A stretch of DNA of 64,000 bases from Cinnamomum chago (GCA_038049695.1 CP142458.1:42377501-42441500), one strand, 5' to 3'; shown: positions 1 through 10,554, counted from the first letter of the stretch. The notes: generated by a model not told the origin, from the letters alone. Made by a program: numbers and translations.

Positions 1-942
1 CAAAACTTTCATAGCATATGCTTTCCATAGTTAGATTATATGATGCTATGATTAATAAACCCCATTTCATCATGGATAGCTCTAATTTGGATTTTTCCTA
101 ATAGTTAAGCTTTTAAATCCATTTTAGAGTGATTGATTTAATAGTCATATCCTTAAATCTCAATTGGTATTCTTTGTTTTTCCAATTGATATCCATGATT
201 GTTTTTCCCATTGACCTTGCTCTTTTGGTAATTTGATCATATTGAGCTTTATAGTTAATTGAATCTAATCCTTCTCTTGAAGTTGACCCTCAATTGGTTA
301 AACCATCTTCTTCTTGCACCTAATAGTTAAAACTTGTCAAAAGTTTGACAAAAGAAGAGAATGGATTGAGGGGGAGTGTAAACCTTCATAGGAAGTATTA
401 GTTTTGATCAAATTCACCCTTGGATTGCCTTTGAGCCCTTAGAGATTAAATCCACACATGATAGCCTGTTATGTATTTCATTTTCGATTTCATTTGTTAA
501 CAGGTGCTACTAAAGGTATTTTCCTTGTTTCATGTGTGTAGGTACCTTTGCAATTTAATGGCAAAGGGGGAGAAAATATGCAAGTTCTCAAAAGGGTAAA
601 GAGAATGTCCAAGTTTCCTAAGGGGAGAGTTGTGTATGATCTTCTACAAGGGGAGAGAATGCATATCTTGCCAAAGGAAGAGAGAGGCATGGTCAAAGGG
701 GGAGAGCAACTAGAAGAAAGAAAGCTTGGAGCTAAAGAAGATGCTTGGCCATAAAGAAAGAAAGATTGAAGAATGATCAAGCACCAAGCATCATGAAGAT
801 TGAAGAAAAGAGCCCAAGAGCCCAAGCTAAGAGGAGGAGCATCCAAGAAGATTTCAAGACTTGTCCAGCAGAGGGGGAGCTAAAGACTAAGTGTGTTTTT
901 TCAGTGGTGAGTGTGTTGCCATCAAATTGCAAAGGGGGAGAT
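1..942 (+). mobile_element. Element L: 3' part of non-coding internal region of a Sirevirus-like LARD
   Basis: This stretch aligns by eye with the last ~950 bases of the internal regions of the tandem array (for example 33200-34146), with scattered substitutions and small indels. It has no gag or pol reading frame. It shows repeated purine tracts of the GGGGGAG type near 369, 565, 640, 698 and 872, and the final tract before the LTR at 931-942. Inverted repeats seen in the array are kept: 10-17 with 43-50, and the 9-bp near-zero-loop hairpin around 336-356. The rest of the element lies left of the window. The small reading frames here are purine-tract translations and are not believed to be genes. 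Confidence 0.85.
931..942 (+). other. Polypurine tract of element L
   Basis: AAAGGGGGAGAT lies directly upstream of the LTR start at 943. This is the expected primer site for plus-strand DNA synthesis. It is the last of a series of similar tracts (multiple PPTs), a trait known from Sireviruses. Confidence 0.8.
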
Positions 943-1409
943 TGTTAGGAATTTTGTAGATTGCAATTTGATGGATGCATAATCATTTTAGCATCATTTG
1001 ATTTACTCACTTGCTTTGATTTAAAGAAATCTTGAAATCTTGTTTTATACATGCATGGTTTTTAAGAGTTGTAAAAGTTTTGATTTATGCATGTTTTGTT
1101 TTCAATCTTGGATGCATTGGTTTTTAGAAAAGAATTTTAAGAAATCAAGCTAGCCTTTGTTTCTAAAGTTTTCAAATCTTTTTAGGCTTTGTGTGGTTCA
1201 TGTTTTAAAAACCCTTAGAATGATTTAAAACATGTTTTCAAGCTTGATTTAATGGCCCAAAAAATTCCCAACCAAAATTACTTTAAAAAATACATTTTTG
1301 GGAAAACAGGACCTTTAGCGGCGGAAAAACCACTTTTACCGGCGGTTTCTGTGTCCGCCGCTAAAAGCAGTTTTTCAAACGGTCACTTTTTTAACCGTTG
1401 TGTGTTCTG

Positions 1410-1480
1410 GGTCGACCGCAACCTTTGTCTAGGTCGACCGGGGACTAGCCGTTGACAACTTTTGGCTATAAAAATGAGTT
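1410..1480 (+). promoter_or_regulatory. LTR promoter of L: GGTCGACC palindromes plus TATA box
   Basis: Two GGTCGACC palindromes (1410-1417 and 1432-1439) are followed about 28 bases later by TATAAAA at 1467-1473. The same order, palindromes then TAGCCGTTG then TATA, occurs in the array LTRs at 29220-29380. Promoter use is inferred from position and sequence. Confidence 0.6.
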
Positions 1481-2277
1481 CTTTCCTTTGTCCAAAGTTG
1501 GAGATTTTTAAGCCTTCTTTGAGGAGCTTTGAGACAAGATAAAGGGGATGAACTAAGAGAGACCAAAGGGGTCATTAAGTGAAGCTTAAGCTTGGATCAA
1601 CTAAGTTAAATCTCCAAGTAAGTTTTACTTTTAATTAATCATTTGTTATGTGCTTTATTTGAAACTTTGGAAAATGATTTCAAGCATGATAACAATGATG
1701 TGTTGAATCCATTCTTCCCTTCATCTTTGATATTCAAGATTGGATTCATCACTTTGATTTCAACCTAAGTTTTGTTTTACACTTTCTTAATCATGCTTAG
1801 CCTAAATCTTTGATTTCTTTTATTGCATGATTATTTCACTTGGTTGAAACTTCCCTTGTTGTTTTCATTCATTTAATCTTTAGTCAAATTAGTTTTGAAA
1901 ACAACATTGCACATGCATCACTTGATTAGGCTTAAACACTTTCATACAACTTGTGATCTTTAGATTTTCATATCATTCACAAGTGTGTAATTGTTCAAGT
2001 GATTTGCATAGAACTTCAATCATATCTTTTTGTGCCTTAAACTTTCAAATTGCATTAAGCATAAATTGATTGAGCTTACTTTTAAACTTGATTGAAGTTT
2101 TCACATACACACTTCATAAGCATACATCTTTGCATTTCTTTGAGTGTTTGTGTGAGTTAGTTTTCATTTTCATATCCACCTATTTAGAGGCAAATTAATT
2201 TGAGCTTAAATTGTAATCTCTTAGAGTGTTGTGTAAACACTATCTTTGAGAAAATCTTCTTGATTTGTAAAGGTTAT

Positions 2278-2402
2278 TGCTTAGCCTAAGAAAAGCATTG
2301 TGTAAGGGTTATTGCTTAGCCTTGAAAAGCATCTTGTAAAGGTTGTTGTTGAGCCTAGAAAAACAACTTTGTATAGGTTATTGCTTAGCCTTTGAAAAAG
2401 CA
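2278..2402 (+). repeat. AGCCT-loop hairpin minirepeats in LTR L
   Basis: Four consecutive units of roughly 35 bases each form a small stem-loop around a constant AGCCT: TGCTT 2278-2282 with AAGCA 2293-2297; TGCTT 2313-2317 with AAGCA 2327-2331; GTTGTT 2345-2350 with AACAAC 2362-2367; TGCTT 2382-2386 with AAGCA 2398-2402. In the third unit both stem arms differ from the others but still pair. That is the signature of selection on, or duplication of, an RNA hairpin. Confidence 0.7.
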
Positions 2403-2669
2403 TAAATAGTGGAAATCCGGTGGGGTGATTAGATCACAAGCCGATAGTGGATGTAGGCATTGAGGCCGAACCACTATAAACCTTGGTGTTGTGGTGCTTG
2501 CTTTTGTGGTGATTGTTTTTATTAGCTTCCGCATATTGTTTGATTAATCATCACATGTGACTAGTTTATATTAAGAAATTAAAATTGTTTTTAATTGGTC
2601 ATATTTGTAGCACACCCTATTCACCCCCCCCCCCCGCCCCCTCTAGGGTTAGGATCCCAAGGACTTTCA

Positions 2670-3583
2670 ATGATATGATCAAAGATTGGTTCCAAGTCAA
2701 GTTATTTTAAGGAAGTTCAGTTTCTTAAATTAGTGTTACCAATGTGCCCATCTCATGGGTCATCAACACTAATTAGAACTCTTTCCAAAAATTACTTTGA
2801 TTTGACCAATTTTAGTAACTTGCTATGTTTGGATCATATTTGGAAATATTCTAAATTAAGCATGCATCCATAAATAGAAATTGCTAAGATTAGAAACTAG
2901 TCCTCTCCTCCACATGGCCCTAGCGGAATAGACTTCTTGGACTTCTAGACTTTCCAAAACTTTGGAATTCCTCAAACTCTTTGGGCAAGTCCAAAACTCT
3001 TTTGGTAATCTTCAAGCTCTTTGATTAGGAGTCCAACTTTACTTTCCTTCTTCGTCTCGAATATCGCCAGAATTTACAATTTTAGAAAAATTACATAAAT
3101 TCCTATGCCTCGATTATGAGACTTACATTGTAATCTGAACATGGAAATAAAAGGGCTCTAGGGAAATTCACCATGCCTTGCCCTTTCACAGGAAACCAAG
3201 GAAACCATGATGCCCTTTACACTTAACCTCAAATAAACCAATAACCATAAAAAGAAAGTAAAAGACTTGTGGGCCATATGGAGAGGACATTATCACTTGC
3301 AAGTTAGTATCTCATACAACAAAGCATCTCACAAAACCAGGTTACCAAACCACAATGGAAAAACAAGATGCCAAAGGTAGCCACCCTTTTAATACATGCA
3401 CTTCGCAGAGGGGGTCCAGGGGTGTCCCCCGGCGGGGTTCGAGCTGGCGCGAGGCTAATATTTAAGATGGCGTGAGGCTAATATTTTCCTTACAATGGCC
3501 CTATGGTGGAAAACCATGGGGATTTCTCAATTTAAATGCCCCGCTCCCACTTAATATTTTAGAATTGAGGATTACCTTATAGG
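2670..3583 (-). repeat. Unclassified repeat, copy 1; likely copia-type LTR debris
   Basis: No gene is visible. Positions 2670-3330 match 18440-19080 in the same orientation, with many substitutions and small indels. The two copies now flank gypsy element A. Read on the minus strand the block contains a TATA-like CTATTTATGG and a purine/pyrimidine layout like a copia LTR, but neither the ends nor a TSD can be fixed. Positions 3340-3583 include a GC-rich patch around 3408-3475 (GGGGGTCCAGGGGTG...) and no reading frame of note. Confidence 0.5.
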
Positions 3584-3588
3584 TATAT
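3584..3588. repeat. Target-site duplication of gypsy element A (left)
   Basis: TATAT lies immediately before the LTR start at 3589 and matches TATAT at 18407-18411 immediately after the 3' LTR. Confidence 0.9.
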
Positions 3589-4533
3589 TGTTAGACCCCG
3601 ACCCAGACCAACTCGATTAGTGTGCGATTAGTATTTGTTTAGTCCTAAGTGGGTTTAGTGGTCGTTGGGTTAGAAGTAATTAGTTTAGTCTTGGACATAG
3701 CTTTGGGAATTTTGAGAACGTTTAGTGTTAGTCTGACACACTCAGGAAGGCCTGAGCGCACGTGTAAGCTTGGGAAGATCGTATCGGTTTCCGCTTGATT
3801 GTGATTTAGATTTCATCTAAATGATTTTTATATGTGTTACAACTTTCGTCTTAAGCACATTCATGTTTGAAGCCCAAAAACCCATGTTTTGGCCCAAAGA
3901 GGGTAAATTTGTCTTTTATGCAGAAATCTGGACACAATTTTCGAGATCTCAAAACCATGTCAAAAATATATTTTTGGGAACTTGATTTTTCGACGATCGT
4001 TTTATTCTTCTTCGTCAAAGTCATCCGAGGCCCACAAGATTGTGTTTTAATCATTTCAAGGTTCAAGCTAATTGGGGCCCATTAGCATCACTTAAGCCCC
4101 ATCTCCCTCTCTTTTCATTCACTTTACCAAATCTCTGCAATCTCTTGACCTAGGGCTGGAAAATCCCTTTTTCCCTTCCATCTTCCTCACCTTGCATGAT
4201 CTAGCTAGAGGAGTCCAAAGAAAATTCTAAGGACATCATCTTCTTCATCTCCTTGCAAGCTTTCCATTGGTACAAATTTCTTGGAGTTTCTTGTGGGACA
4301 AGCTCATCATTTTCTTCACCTCTTCTTGTTTAACCATTGTTAGGTAAGAGTTTCAACCCATACTTTTCATGAAGTCTTTTTAGTTCCTTAAGATCATGTT
4401 TTTCATGTGTACAAACCCTTTTGTTAAAATGGGTTCCTTGTTTCCATTTTTGAGTGAGTTTTGTGTGGTTTTCTTGGGTTTTTTGTAGTTCTTTGGATTG
4501 GCTTGAGTGAAGTGCTTGGAGAAGAGTGTTTAG
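3589..4533 (+). repeat. 5' LTR of element A, first part
   Basis: Starts TGTTAGACCCCGACCC and matches 15388-16329 of the 3' LTR. It is interrupted at TTTAG (4529-4533) by solo LTR D and resumes at 8466. Confidence 0.9.
4529..4533. repeat. TSD of solo LTR D (left)
   Basis: TTTAG here is duplicated at 8461-8465. The uninterrupted site survives in the 3' LTR of A at about 16325-16329, which proves the insertion. Confidence 0.9.
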
Positions 4534-5938
4534 TGTGAGAACCCGACCCCTAATCTCTTGGATTAGTGTTGTTTTGTTTGTGGATTAGTTCTTTTAGTGG
4601 GATTAGTAGTTGTTGGGTTGAGTTTGTGAGCTAGAATGGGTTTTCTTCTAGTTTTGGGCTTTTGAGTGCTTTAGTAGCTAGTGGGGCCCTTTGGGGGTTC
4701 CCTTTTCGGCTTTGCATTTACTTGTGAGATTTTTCCGATTTGTTTCGTATTGTGTTTTTGGCCCGTTTCATTCATCTTGAGGAATCCTACAACTTTCATG
4801 TTGATCCCGTATCCATTTGAGAACCCGAAACCCGATTTCTGGGCCTTGAGGGCAAAACAGTCATTGCACACCAAATCTGTACCCAAAACTTGATATTCCC
4901 GAAACCCACGAAACATATACTTTTTGAAAACTAGATATTTCGAAGATCATTTCTTCCTCCTTCGTCGAATCCATCCGAGGTCCCGAATTAGATGATTTCA
5001 GCCACCCAAGTTCTTTAAGTTGTGGGACCCAAACCTCACTTGCTTATAAGAGGAACCCATCTCCTTCATTCATTCCATTCTCCATTGTTCCAGCACAACT
5101 ATTGAGCCTAGGGCTTTTCTTGCAACTTCTTCCTCTTCTTCTTGCTTCTTCATCTCCAAGCCACACAAAGAGTTCATCAATCAAGAAATGGAGACCATCT
5201 TCTTCTTCCTCTTCACCATGGCTCCCTATTGATACCATTTTTGGAGAAATCTCCCAACCTAGAGACCTCCCTTGAGCTTGTTCTTCTCATTTGAAAGTCA
5301 TCCAAGTAAGTGTTCTTCTTCATCTTCTAGATTTGTAATCTTCTAGCCTTAGAGAAGCTCCACCTTGATTATTGAAAGGTTTCCTTGTCATTGCATTGTT
5401 TGACCCATTTTAGGGTTTGTTTTGGGGGTTTTTGTAGAGATTGTGGATCTTGAGCTTGAGAGGTGATTAGGAGCTTGATTTGCTTGATTAGAGTCAAAGG
5501 CAAGTGGATGAATGGATGGTTTGAATGTTATTAAGTTTTATGAGAAAATCCTAAGTTTTATTACTTATTCTTGATCATTGGATACATGTTTGCACATATG
5601 CTTCTTGTCACATTTCTATTGATTTCGAAATGCATATGAATGGGTTTTTCTCTCTTGTTAAATCTCTTGGAACTCTTGGAAATGTATGCATTTCATTTGG
5701 TCAAGTTTGTTCATATGGTTTTATAAGGAATGAGGTTGGATTGGCTATTCATGGTTATGTTTATAAGTTATATTGTCTTGAATTGATACTCATTTAAAGA
5801 GGTGTTTGAATTTAATTGTTCATTGGAGTTCTAATGAGGATTTGAAGTGATTATGGAAGAGAAATGCTAGTGGTTTAAGTGTTGGAAAGGAAAGGAAAAA
5901 GGAAGGAAAAATCAGTGTCCCGGACCTGCTGCATGCCC

Positions 5939-6017
5939 AGGTCCGATCGATCGGACCTACAGGCCGATCGATCGGCCTGTCTTTTAACTGTAAGGCTTTT
6001 TGGGCCGATCGATCGGA
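5939..6017. repeat. Cluster of long perfect palindromes with GATCGATC core
   Basis: A 20-bp perfect palindrome at 5939-5958 and a 22-bp one at 5959-5980 abut each other. A third copy at 6005-6016 has the same CCGATCGATCGG core. They lie upstream of a TATATA at about 6088, the same layout as the GGTCGACC clusters in the Sirevirus-like LTRs, although the core differs. Confidence 0.8.
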
Positions 6018-7048
6018 CCCTGTACAGTGAAATTTGATATTGTTTTTTTTTTTGGGAACCTTTGGGCTTTCTATGAGTCCTAGGGGTATATACCTTAGTG
6101 TTAAGACCAATTGTACCCTAATCTAAGGTCTCTAAGACTAGGGAACAAAAAGGAAAGAATGGTGATGATCTAGACACTAATTCTTGGTTTTAGGTGGGAC
6201 CCTGGCTACCCTCTTTGGACTTTTTGGACCATGTGTGAGAATGTCTTGAGCCGACAAGCCTCACGGTTGGTTCGGTGGCATCGGAGTTCAATCCATTTCA
6301 ATCTTGAACGGGATGGAACGAAGCGATATCTTCTTTATATCTAAACACAAGTCTTTCCCTTGGTTATCGCGAATTCTATTCCTTTCGGTGACTGAATAGG
6401 TTGCTCGATGTTTCCGGATTAATGTCATGCCTAGGATGGACCGTTTATGATCTTGATTCTTTTCTATTGTAACATCTAGTACTACCCATAAGCTCATTTT
6501 AAGTTTGGAAAATCGAAAAGTGCATAAGGAGCCCGGAATGTCTTCAAACTCAAGGAGTACCAAGTAATTATTATAATCGACATACGGGACCCCTATTCAC
6601 TTAAATAGATCTTGAAATCAATATTCTTCCCGAAATGGTATAGTGTATTATATTTCCTCATTTCCCGAGATTTGCACCACATGACTTGTTTCCCGAAAGC
6701 ATTGAAGTTACTCTGGTAACAGTTATTGTCCCGAAGTGCATTGCACCACATGATATGTCAGTGTGCCCTTGAGCACCCCCCGTCTTGCCCGTTTGATTAT
6801 GTATTTGTACTTGATTTACTTGCATTGTCTCGATTGTATTTGACCTATGAGTCGGCACCACTAAGCTTGGATAACCTTGTTGGTCTGATCCACCGACTTG
6901 GAGATCCCCCTCTTGTCCCGCCAGCTGCAGCTTGGATCTCGCTACCCGGTTATTACCGTGGTCTTGTCCCGATACAGCAGATTGCTACTGTGGTCCCCGA
7001 TGCCCAGCTCGCTACCTTGGTCATGTATAGTATATGTATATGCATTCA

Positions 7049-7160
7049 TGAGATCCACTGTTTCTCCTCACCTCGAGTGACTGAGATCAGTGCCTAGTAT
7101 ATGTATGTATATGAGATCCCCTGTTTCTCCTCACCTCGAGTGACTGAGATCAGGGCCTAG
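7049..7160 (+). repeat. Tandem duplication, period about 63 bp
   Basis: Two copies of a unit containing GTTTCTCCTCACCTCGAGTG, separated by a TATGTATGTAT stretch, lie side by side within solo LTR D. Confidence 0.8.
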
Positions 7161-7380
7161 TTATTAGTCTATCGCTTTAGTGATAGAGGACTTAGCTTCG
7201 TGCGGTTGCCATCTTGCCAGTTCCCGATTCCTTGGATACCCGACATGTTTTATATTGCTTACTTGCTTTCCGATAAATGATTCGTTTCCTTTATGAAAGT
7301 TGTTATTTAAACAAGTGTTAATATTCTCCAATGTAAATTCAGTTATTATTATATTGCCTTCTGTTCTTTGTACCCGTACA

Positions 7381-7840
7381 TGTTTTAAATGAATGCCGGT
7401 AGGGCGAATACCCATGCTTTTACATATGTTTCACACGATCGATGGTTTTACTAGATTTATGTGATTACACATGTTTTAAATGATTACCCGAATTGTTAAA
7501 TATCCGTGCTTTGTTTTAAATGACACTTGTTTGCCAGATTCCTACGTTTATACCTGTTTTAAACGATACCCGGTTTGTTAAATATCCGTATTTCTACATA
7601 GGTTTCAAATGGACATTGGTTTTGCTAGACTGTTATGAATACCTGGTTTGTTGTATACTTAAGTTTTTACTTAAGTTTCAAATGAACGTTGTTTTGCCAT
7701 ACCACTATATTTATACGTGTTTTAAACTAACACCCGATTGTCAAATATCTATGATTATAGATGATGTAAACGAACACATGTTTTATTAGATATTCATGTT
7801 TTACCCATGCTTGACATGAATACAGGTTTTCCCCGAGATT
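7381..7840 (+). repeat. Decayed minisatellite, unit about 43 bp, in solo LTR D
   Basis: TGTTTTAAATGA-like starts recur at about 7381, 7428, 7471, 7513, 7555, 7599, 7676, 7717 and 7761. Each is followed by CCGGTTTGTTAAATATCCG-like text and a TTTATAC-like end. Copies are strongly diverged, and two alternating subtypes seem to be present. Confidence 0.6.
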
Positions 7841-8460
7841 CCCGACTTTTGCACCGTTTAATTATATGCAGCATTTGATCGAGTATCATGATTTATCTTA
7901 TGTTTTATTCTTCAGTATATTTGTTATCTTTTCATCCACCTGCCAGACCGTCGTGTCTGACCCACTACTTTTGGTACTCAGGTTCAGATTTCTTCGTCCT
8001 GAGTTGAGTGCTTGAGTTAGCTGTGGAGCCATGTTTTGCAGGTTGTTCTATCGGCTATGTCATGTAGACATTGAGCTTGACATCGGAGCTACGTCACATT
8101 TGGGTAGTACTTTATAGCTTATTGTTGTATGGCTTCTATTAGCCTTTTTCTTGGGGATTCTTAATTAATGTACTTTGATAATTGTAACTTGAACATATTT
8201 GGGAATGTAATATCCTGTTACTGTCAGCTCTGTAATTTATTGTGATGGTTACTCCAGTCTGATATGATTCTTGATATAATAGCTTTGTGCTAAAGGTTGA
8301 GTGCGACGCGGAATCCGATGGCCACGGACTTCGGGTCGCAACGCCACAAATGCTTCCGCAAAATATTCAAAATGTGTTGTCTTCACACACGCGGATCTTG
8401 GGAGAAGTAAAATACATTATCCCATTCCCGCCCCCGAGGTTCCGGTTCGGGGGCGTGACA

Positions 8461-8465
8461 TTTAG
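8461..8465. repeat. TSD of solo LTR D (right)
   Basis: TTTAG, identical to 4529-4533. Confidence 0.9.
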
Positions 8466-10538
8466 CAATTGGGCAAGGCAAGTAATCTCTATAGGACCAT
8501 TGTGCATGTGTATTTTGAGCTTCATTGTTGTTTTAGAAATTTTGCATATAAATATGTTTATAAGCTTCATGATCATGTCTTCCTTGGATTGAATGTTTGA
8601 AATTGGGAAAAATGTGTGTCTTGTCCCTTGGAGAGCATGTAGGCTCAGGGAGTGCAAGTGGAATGAGAAACAAGAAGAAGGGAAGAAGGAAATGTGAAAA
8701 CCTACACTGAATTGCATTTCCCGTGCATTTTCGGTCAGCCGTCGGTCGGCTGGCGGCTAGCCGAAATCCTCATTTCGGTTAATCGCGAGCTGGCCGAGCT
8801 CGGCGGTTCCCTTTCCAGAAGTTGACATTCCGACAGTGGGTTTCGGTTAGCTTGATGGTTAGCAAGCGGCTAGCCGCTATACCCCATGTCGGCTAACCGT
8901 TGTCGGCTCCTTTTTCCGAGAGCTATATTTCAGACTGGATTCCCCGCGGTCAGCCCTACGGTCAGCTTACGGCTAACCGCCAAGTCTCAGTTCGGCTAAC
9001 CGTAAGCTAACCGCAGTCAGTTCGGTTTCTTTTCTAGAGGGCTGCGTTGGACCTGGATTTCCAGCGGTCAGCCTGTCGGTCAGCTGGCGGCTGGCCGCCA
9101 GACCCTAGTTGAGCTAGCCGACACCTGACCGCGAGGTGACCGAAATTGACAAATTACCTGTTTTGAAGAGTCTTTGCAAGAATGAAAACTAGAACATGTT
9201 AAATGGCCTTTAGCCTGATATTATGCACTCGAAACCCGAGATGTCCTTGAACTTCTGGGGCACCAATTCTGCTTTAATTCCAACATCTGGGCTTCGGCTG
9301 CACAACGATCAACCAAAGGTCCTTGCGTGAGCTTGATAGGCTTTGTATTCGTACTTTGGTTTCGATATAATGAATATCATCGTGTACTCGTTTTGAAGTT
9401 TAAGTACAAGCTCATTTTGAAGTTTAAGTACAAGATCGTTTTGAAGATGTGTTTCAAGAGAAAAGGGGATCACTTCCTAAGCATGTTATGCATATTAATT
9501 ATGCCCTTGCTAGTCGTGTTCATCGTGTTTCGATAAGTGATTTCCTCCTTTTTATCTCGACATGTTTTGATAGTGTTTCGCGTGTTTTGTGCATTCATGA
9601 ATTAAGTAACACCACTGAGCTTGGACTGCCCTTTCAGTTTGATCCACTGTCTGGGGGTCCTTAAACATGTGGGTTGTCTGCAGACTGGTCGTGTATTTAT
9701 TACGCATCGTGCGTGTCCGGTTCCGCGGTCGGAATTCCTGTCTTTGTGGGAAATCGTGTCGTGATTATATTATGTATACCGTGCGTGTCGTGCGTGCTTG
9801 CTCTTTTCATTATATAAATGATAGAGAAAGGATGAGCTCTTTGTGGATTGTAACTATTCATGCTATTATAAGTACTCATGCTAGTTTGTTTTAGTATCTC
9901 AGCTCAGTTAAAGATTTCTGTAAATGTATCTCAGTCAGTATAGTATTCCAAATCAAGGATTTGCTTATATGTTTTTCTTTAACGTTATTGGTTTGTGTTT
10001 GTTCCTAAATTGATTACCTGCCAAACCATTGTGTTTCACCCTTGTTTGTTGGTGCCCAGGTGCAGGAGACGTTACCTTTGAGGAGGAGCGTCAGGAGGAG
10101 GCTTGTGAGCCAACCCCTGTGAGAGAGTGGCAGCCCGACGATGTCATCTAGACGTCGGGCGGGTTCTTGAGTCTCGTCATCATTTTGTTGGGGTTTCCTT
10201 TAACTATTTTAGAGAAGTGTATTGGCCTCTGTTGGCCTCTTATGGATTGTAATTAAACTTAAATTACTTTTGAGTCTGTCTTATAACTTGAACTATGTTG
10301 GGAATGCCATGTTAGTTTCTTTCTTTGATACTATGTCTTGTGATCATGTTGGTTTAGCACTTAAACATTTACTGGTGCTTAGCATGATGTGTTTTGCTAC
10401 ATGCTTCCGCAAACTTGATTGTGTGAGTCAGATTCCGCGTGTCTTTGGGAATCCTCACCGCGGGAACCTGTGGGAAGGTATATCTCCAATGTACACAACG
10501 TACGTCGCGGGCCCGGGATCCGTTCCGGGGTCGCGACA
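8466..10538 (+). repeat. 5' LTR of element A, second part
   Basis: Continues the LTR after the D insertion and ends GGGGTCGCGACA at 10538, just before the PBS. It matches 16330-18406. Joined with the first part it is about 3018 bp, compared with 3019 bp for the 3' LTR. It includes the palindrome-rich block (8730-9150) and a short direct repeat TTTTGAAGTTTAAGTACAAG at about 9391-9434. Confidence 0.9.
8718..9150. repeat. GC-rich field of GGCTAGCC / GGTTAGC / GGTCAGC motifs in LTR A
   Basis: Dozens of short self-complementary words such as GGCTAGCCG, GGCTAACCG, CGGTTAGC and CGGTCAGC occur on both strands within a locally GC-rich island of an otherwise AT-rich LTR. The matching block of the 3' LTR (16590-17010) differs by whole-motif gains and losses. 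A related field lies in LTR B at about 26750-27040. Confidence 0.7.
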
Positions 10539-10542
10539 GGAC

Positions 10543-10554
10543 TGGTATCAGAGC
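10543..10554 (+). other. Primer-binding site of element A
   Basis: TGGTATCAGAGC starts four bases after the LTR end. It is the standard plant retrotransposon match to the 3' end of initiator methionine tRNA. Confidence 0.92.

Larger units (their letters stand above)
943..2669 (+). repeat. 3' LTR of element L (Sirevirus-like, 1727 bp)
   Basis: The LTR starts TGTTAGGAATTTTGTAG after the PPT and ends GGACTTTCA, so it has TG...CA ends. It is a diverged relative of the array LTR (2213 bp) and the same family as LTR R at 61545. Recognisable blocks in order: two GGTCGACC palindromes (1410-1417, 1432-1439), a TATA box (TATAAAA near 1467), the AGCCT-loop hairpin series (2278-2402), a conserved block with ATAGTGG/CCACTAT ends (2406-2481), and a C-rich tract with CTCTAGGG (about 2625-2650). 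The TSD partner is outside the window; the bases that follow are ATGAT. Confidence 0.85.
4534..8460 (+). mobile_element. Solo LTR D (gypsy type, 3927 bp) inside the 5' LTR of A
   Basis: The block starts TGTGAGAACCCGACCCC and ends CGGGGGCGTGACA, with TSD TTTAG on both sides. It has no PBS, gag, pol or second LTR, so it is what remains after LTR-LTR recombination. Its first part resembles LTR C (23295-25193). Its middle (about 6895-7080) resembles, on the opposite strand, 26100-26240 of LTR B. All three begin TGTNAGANCCCGACCC. It contains two adjacent long perfect palindromes (5939-5980), a short tandem duplication (7049-7160) and a decayed ~43-bp tandem repeat (7381-7840). Confidence 0.9.

Noticed and set aside
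548-948. Lys/Glu-rich frames at 548-948 and the repeated 33747-33935 type as small proteins
   Set aside because: They are translations of multiple polypurine tracts. The frame is not kept between L and the array, and no start or codon-bias signal supports them.
4534-8460. A host gene or a complete small element between the two halves of the 5' LTR of A
   Set aside because: TG...CA ends, TSD TTTAG, similarity to LTR C and absence of PBS or coding fit a solo LTR.
10543-10554. tRNA gene fragments at TGGTATCAGAGC sites
   Set aside because: All occurrences lie 2-4 bases from LTR ends and are primer-binding sites. No cloverleaf is present.
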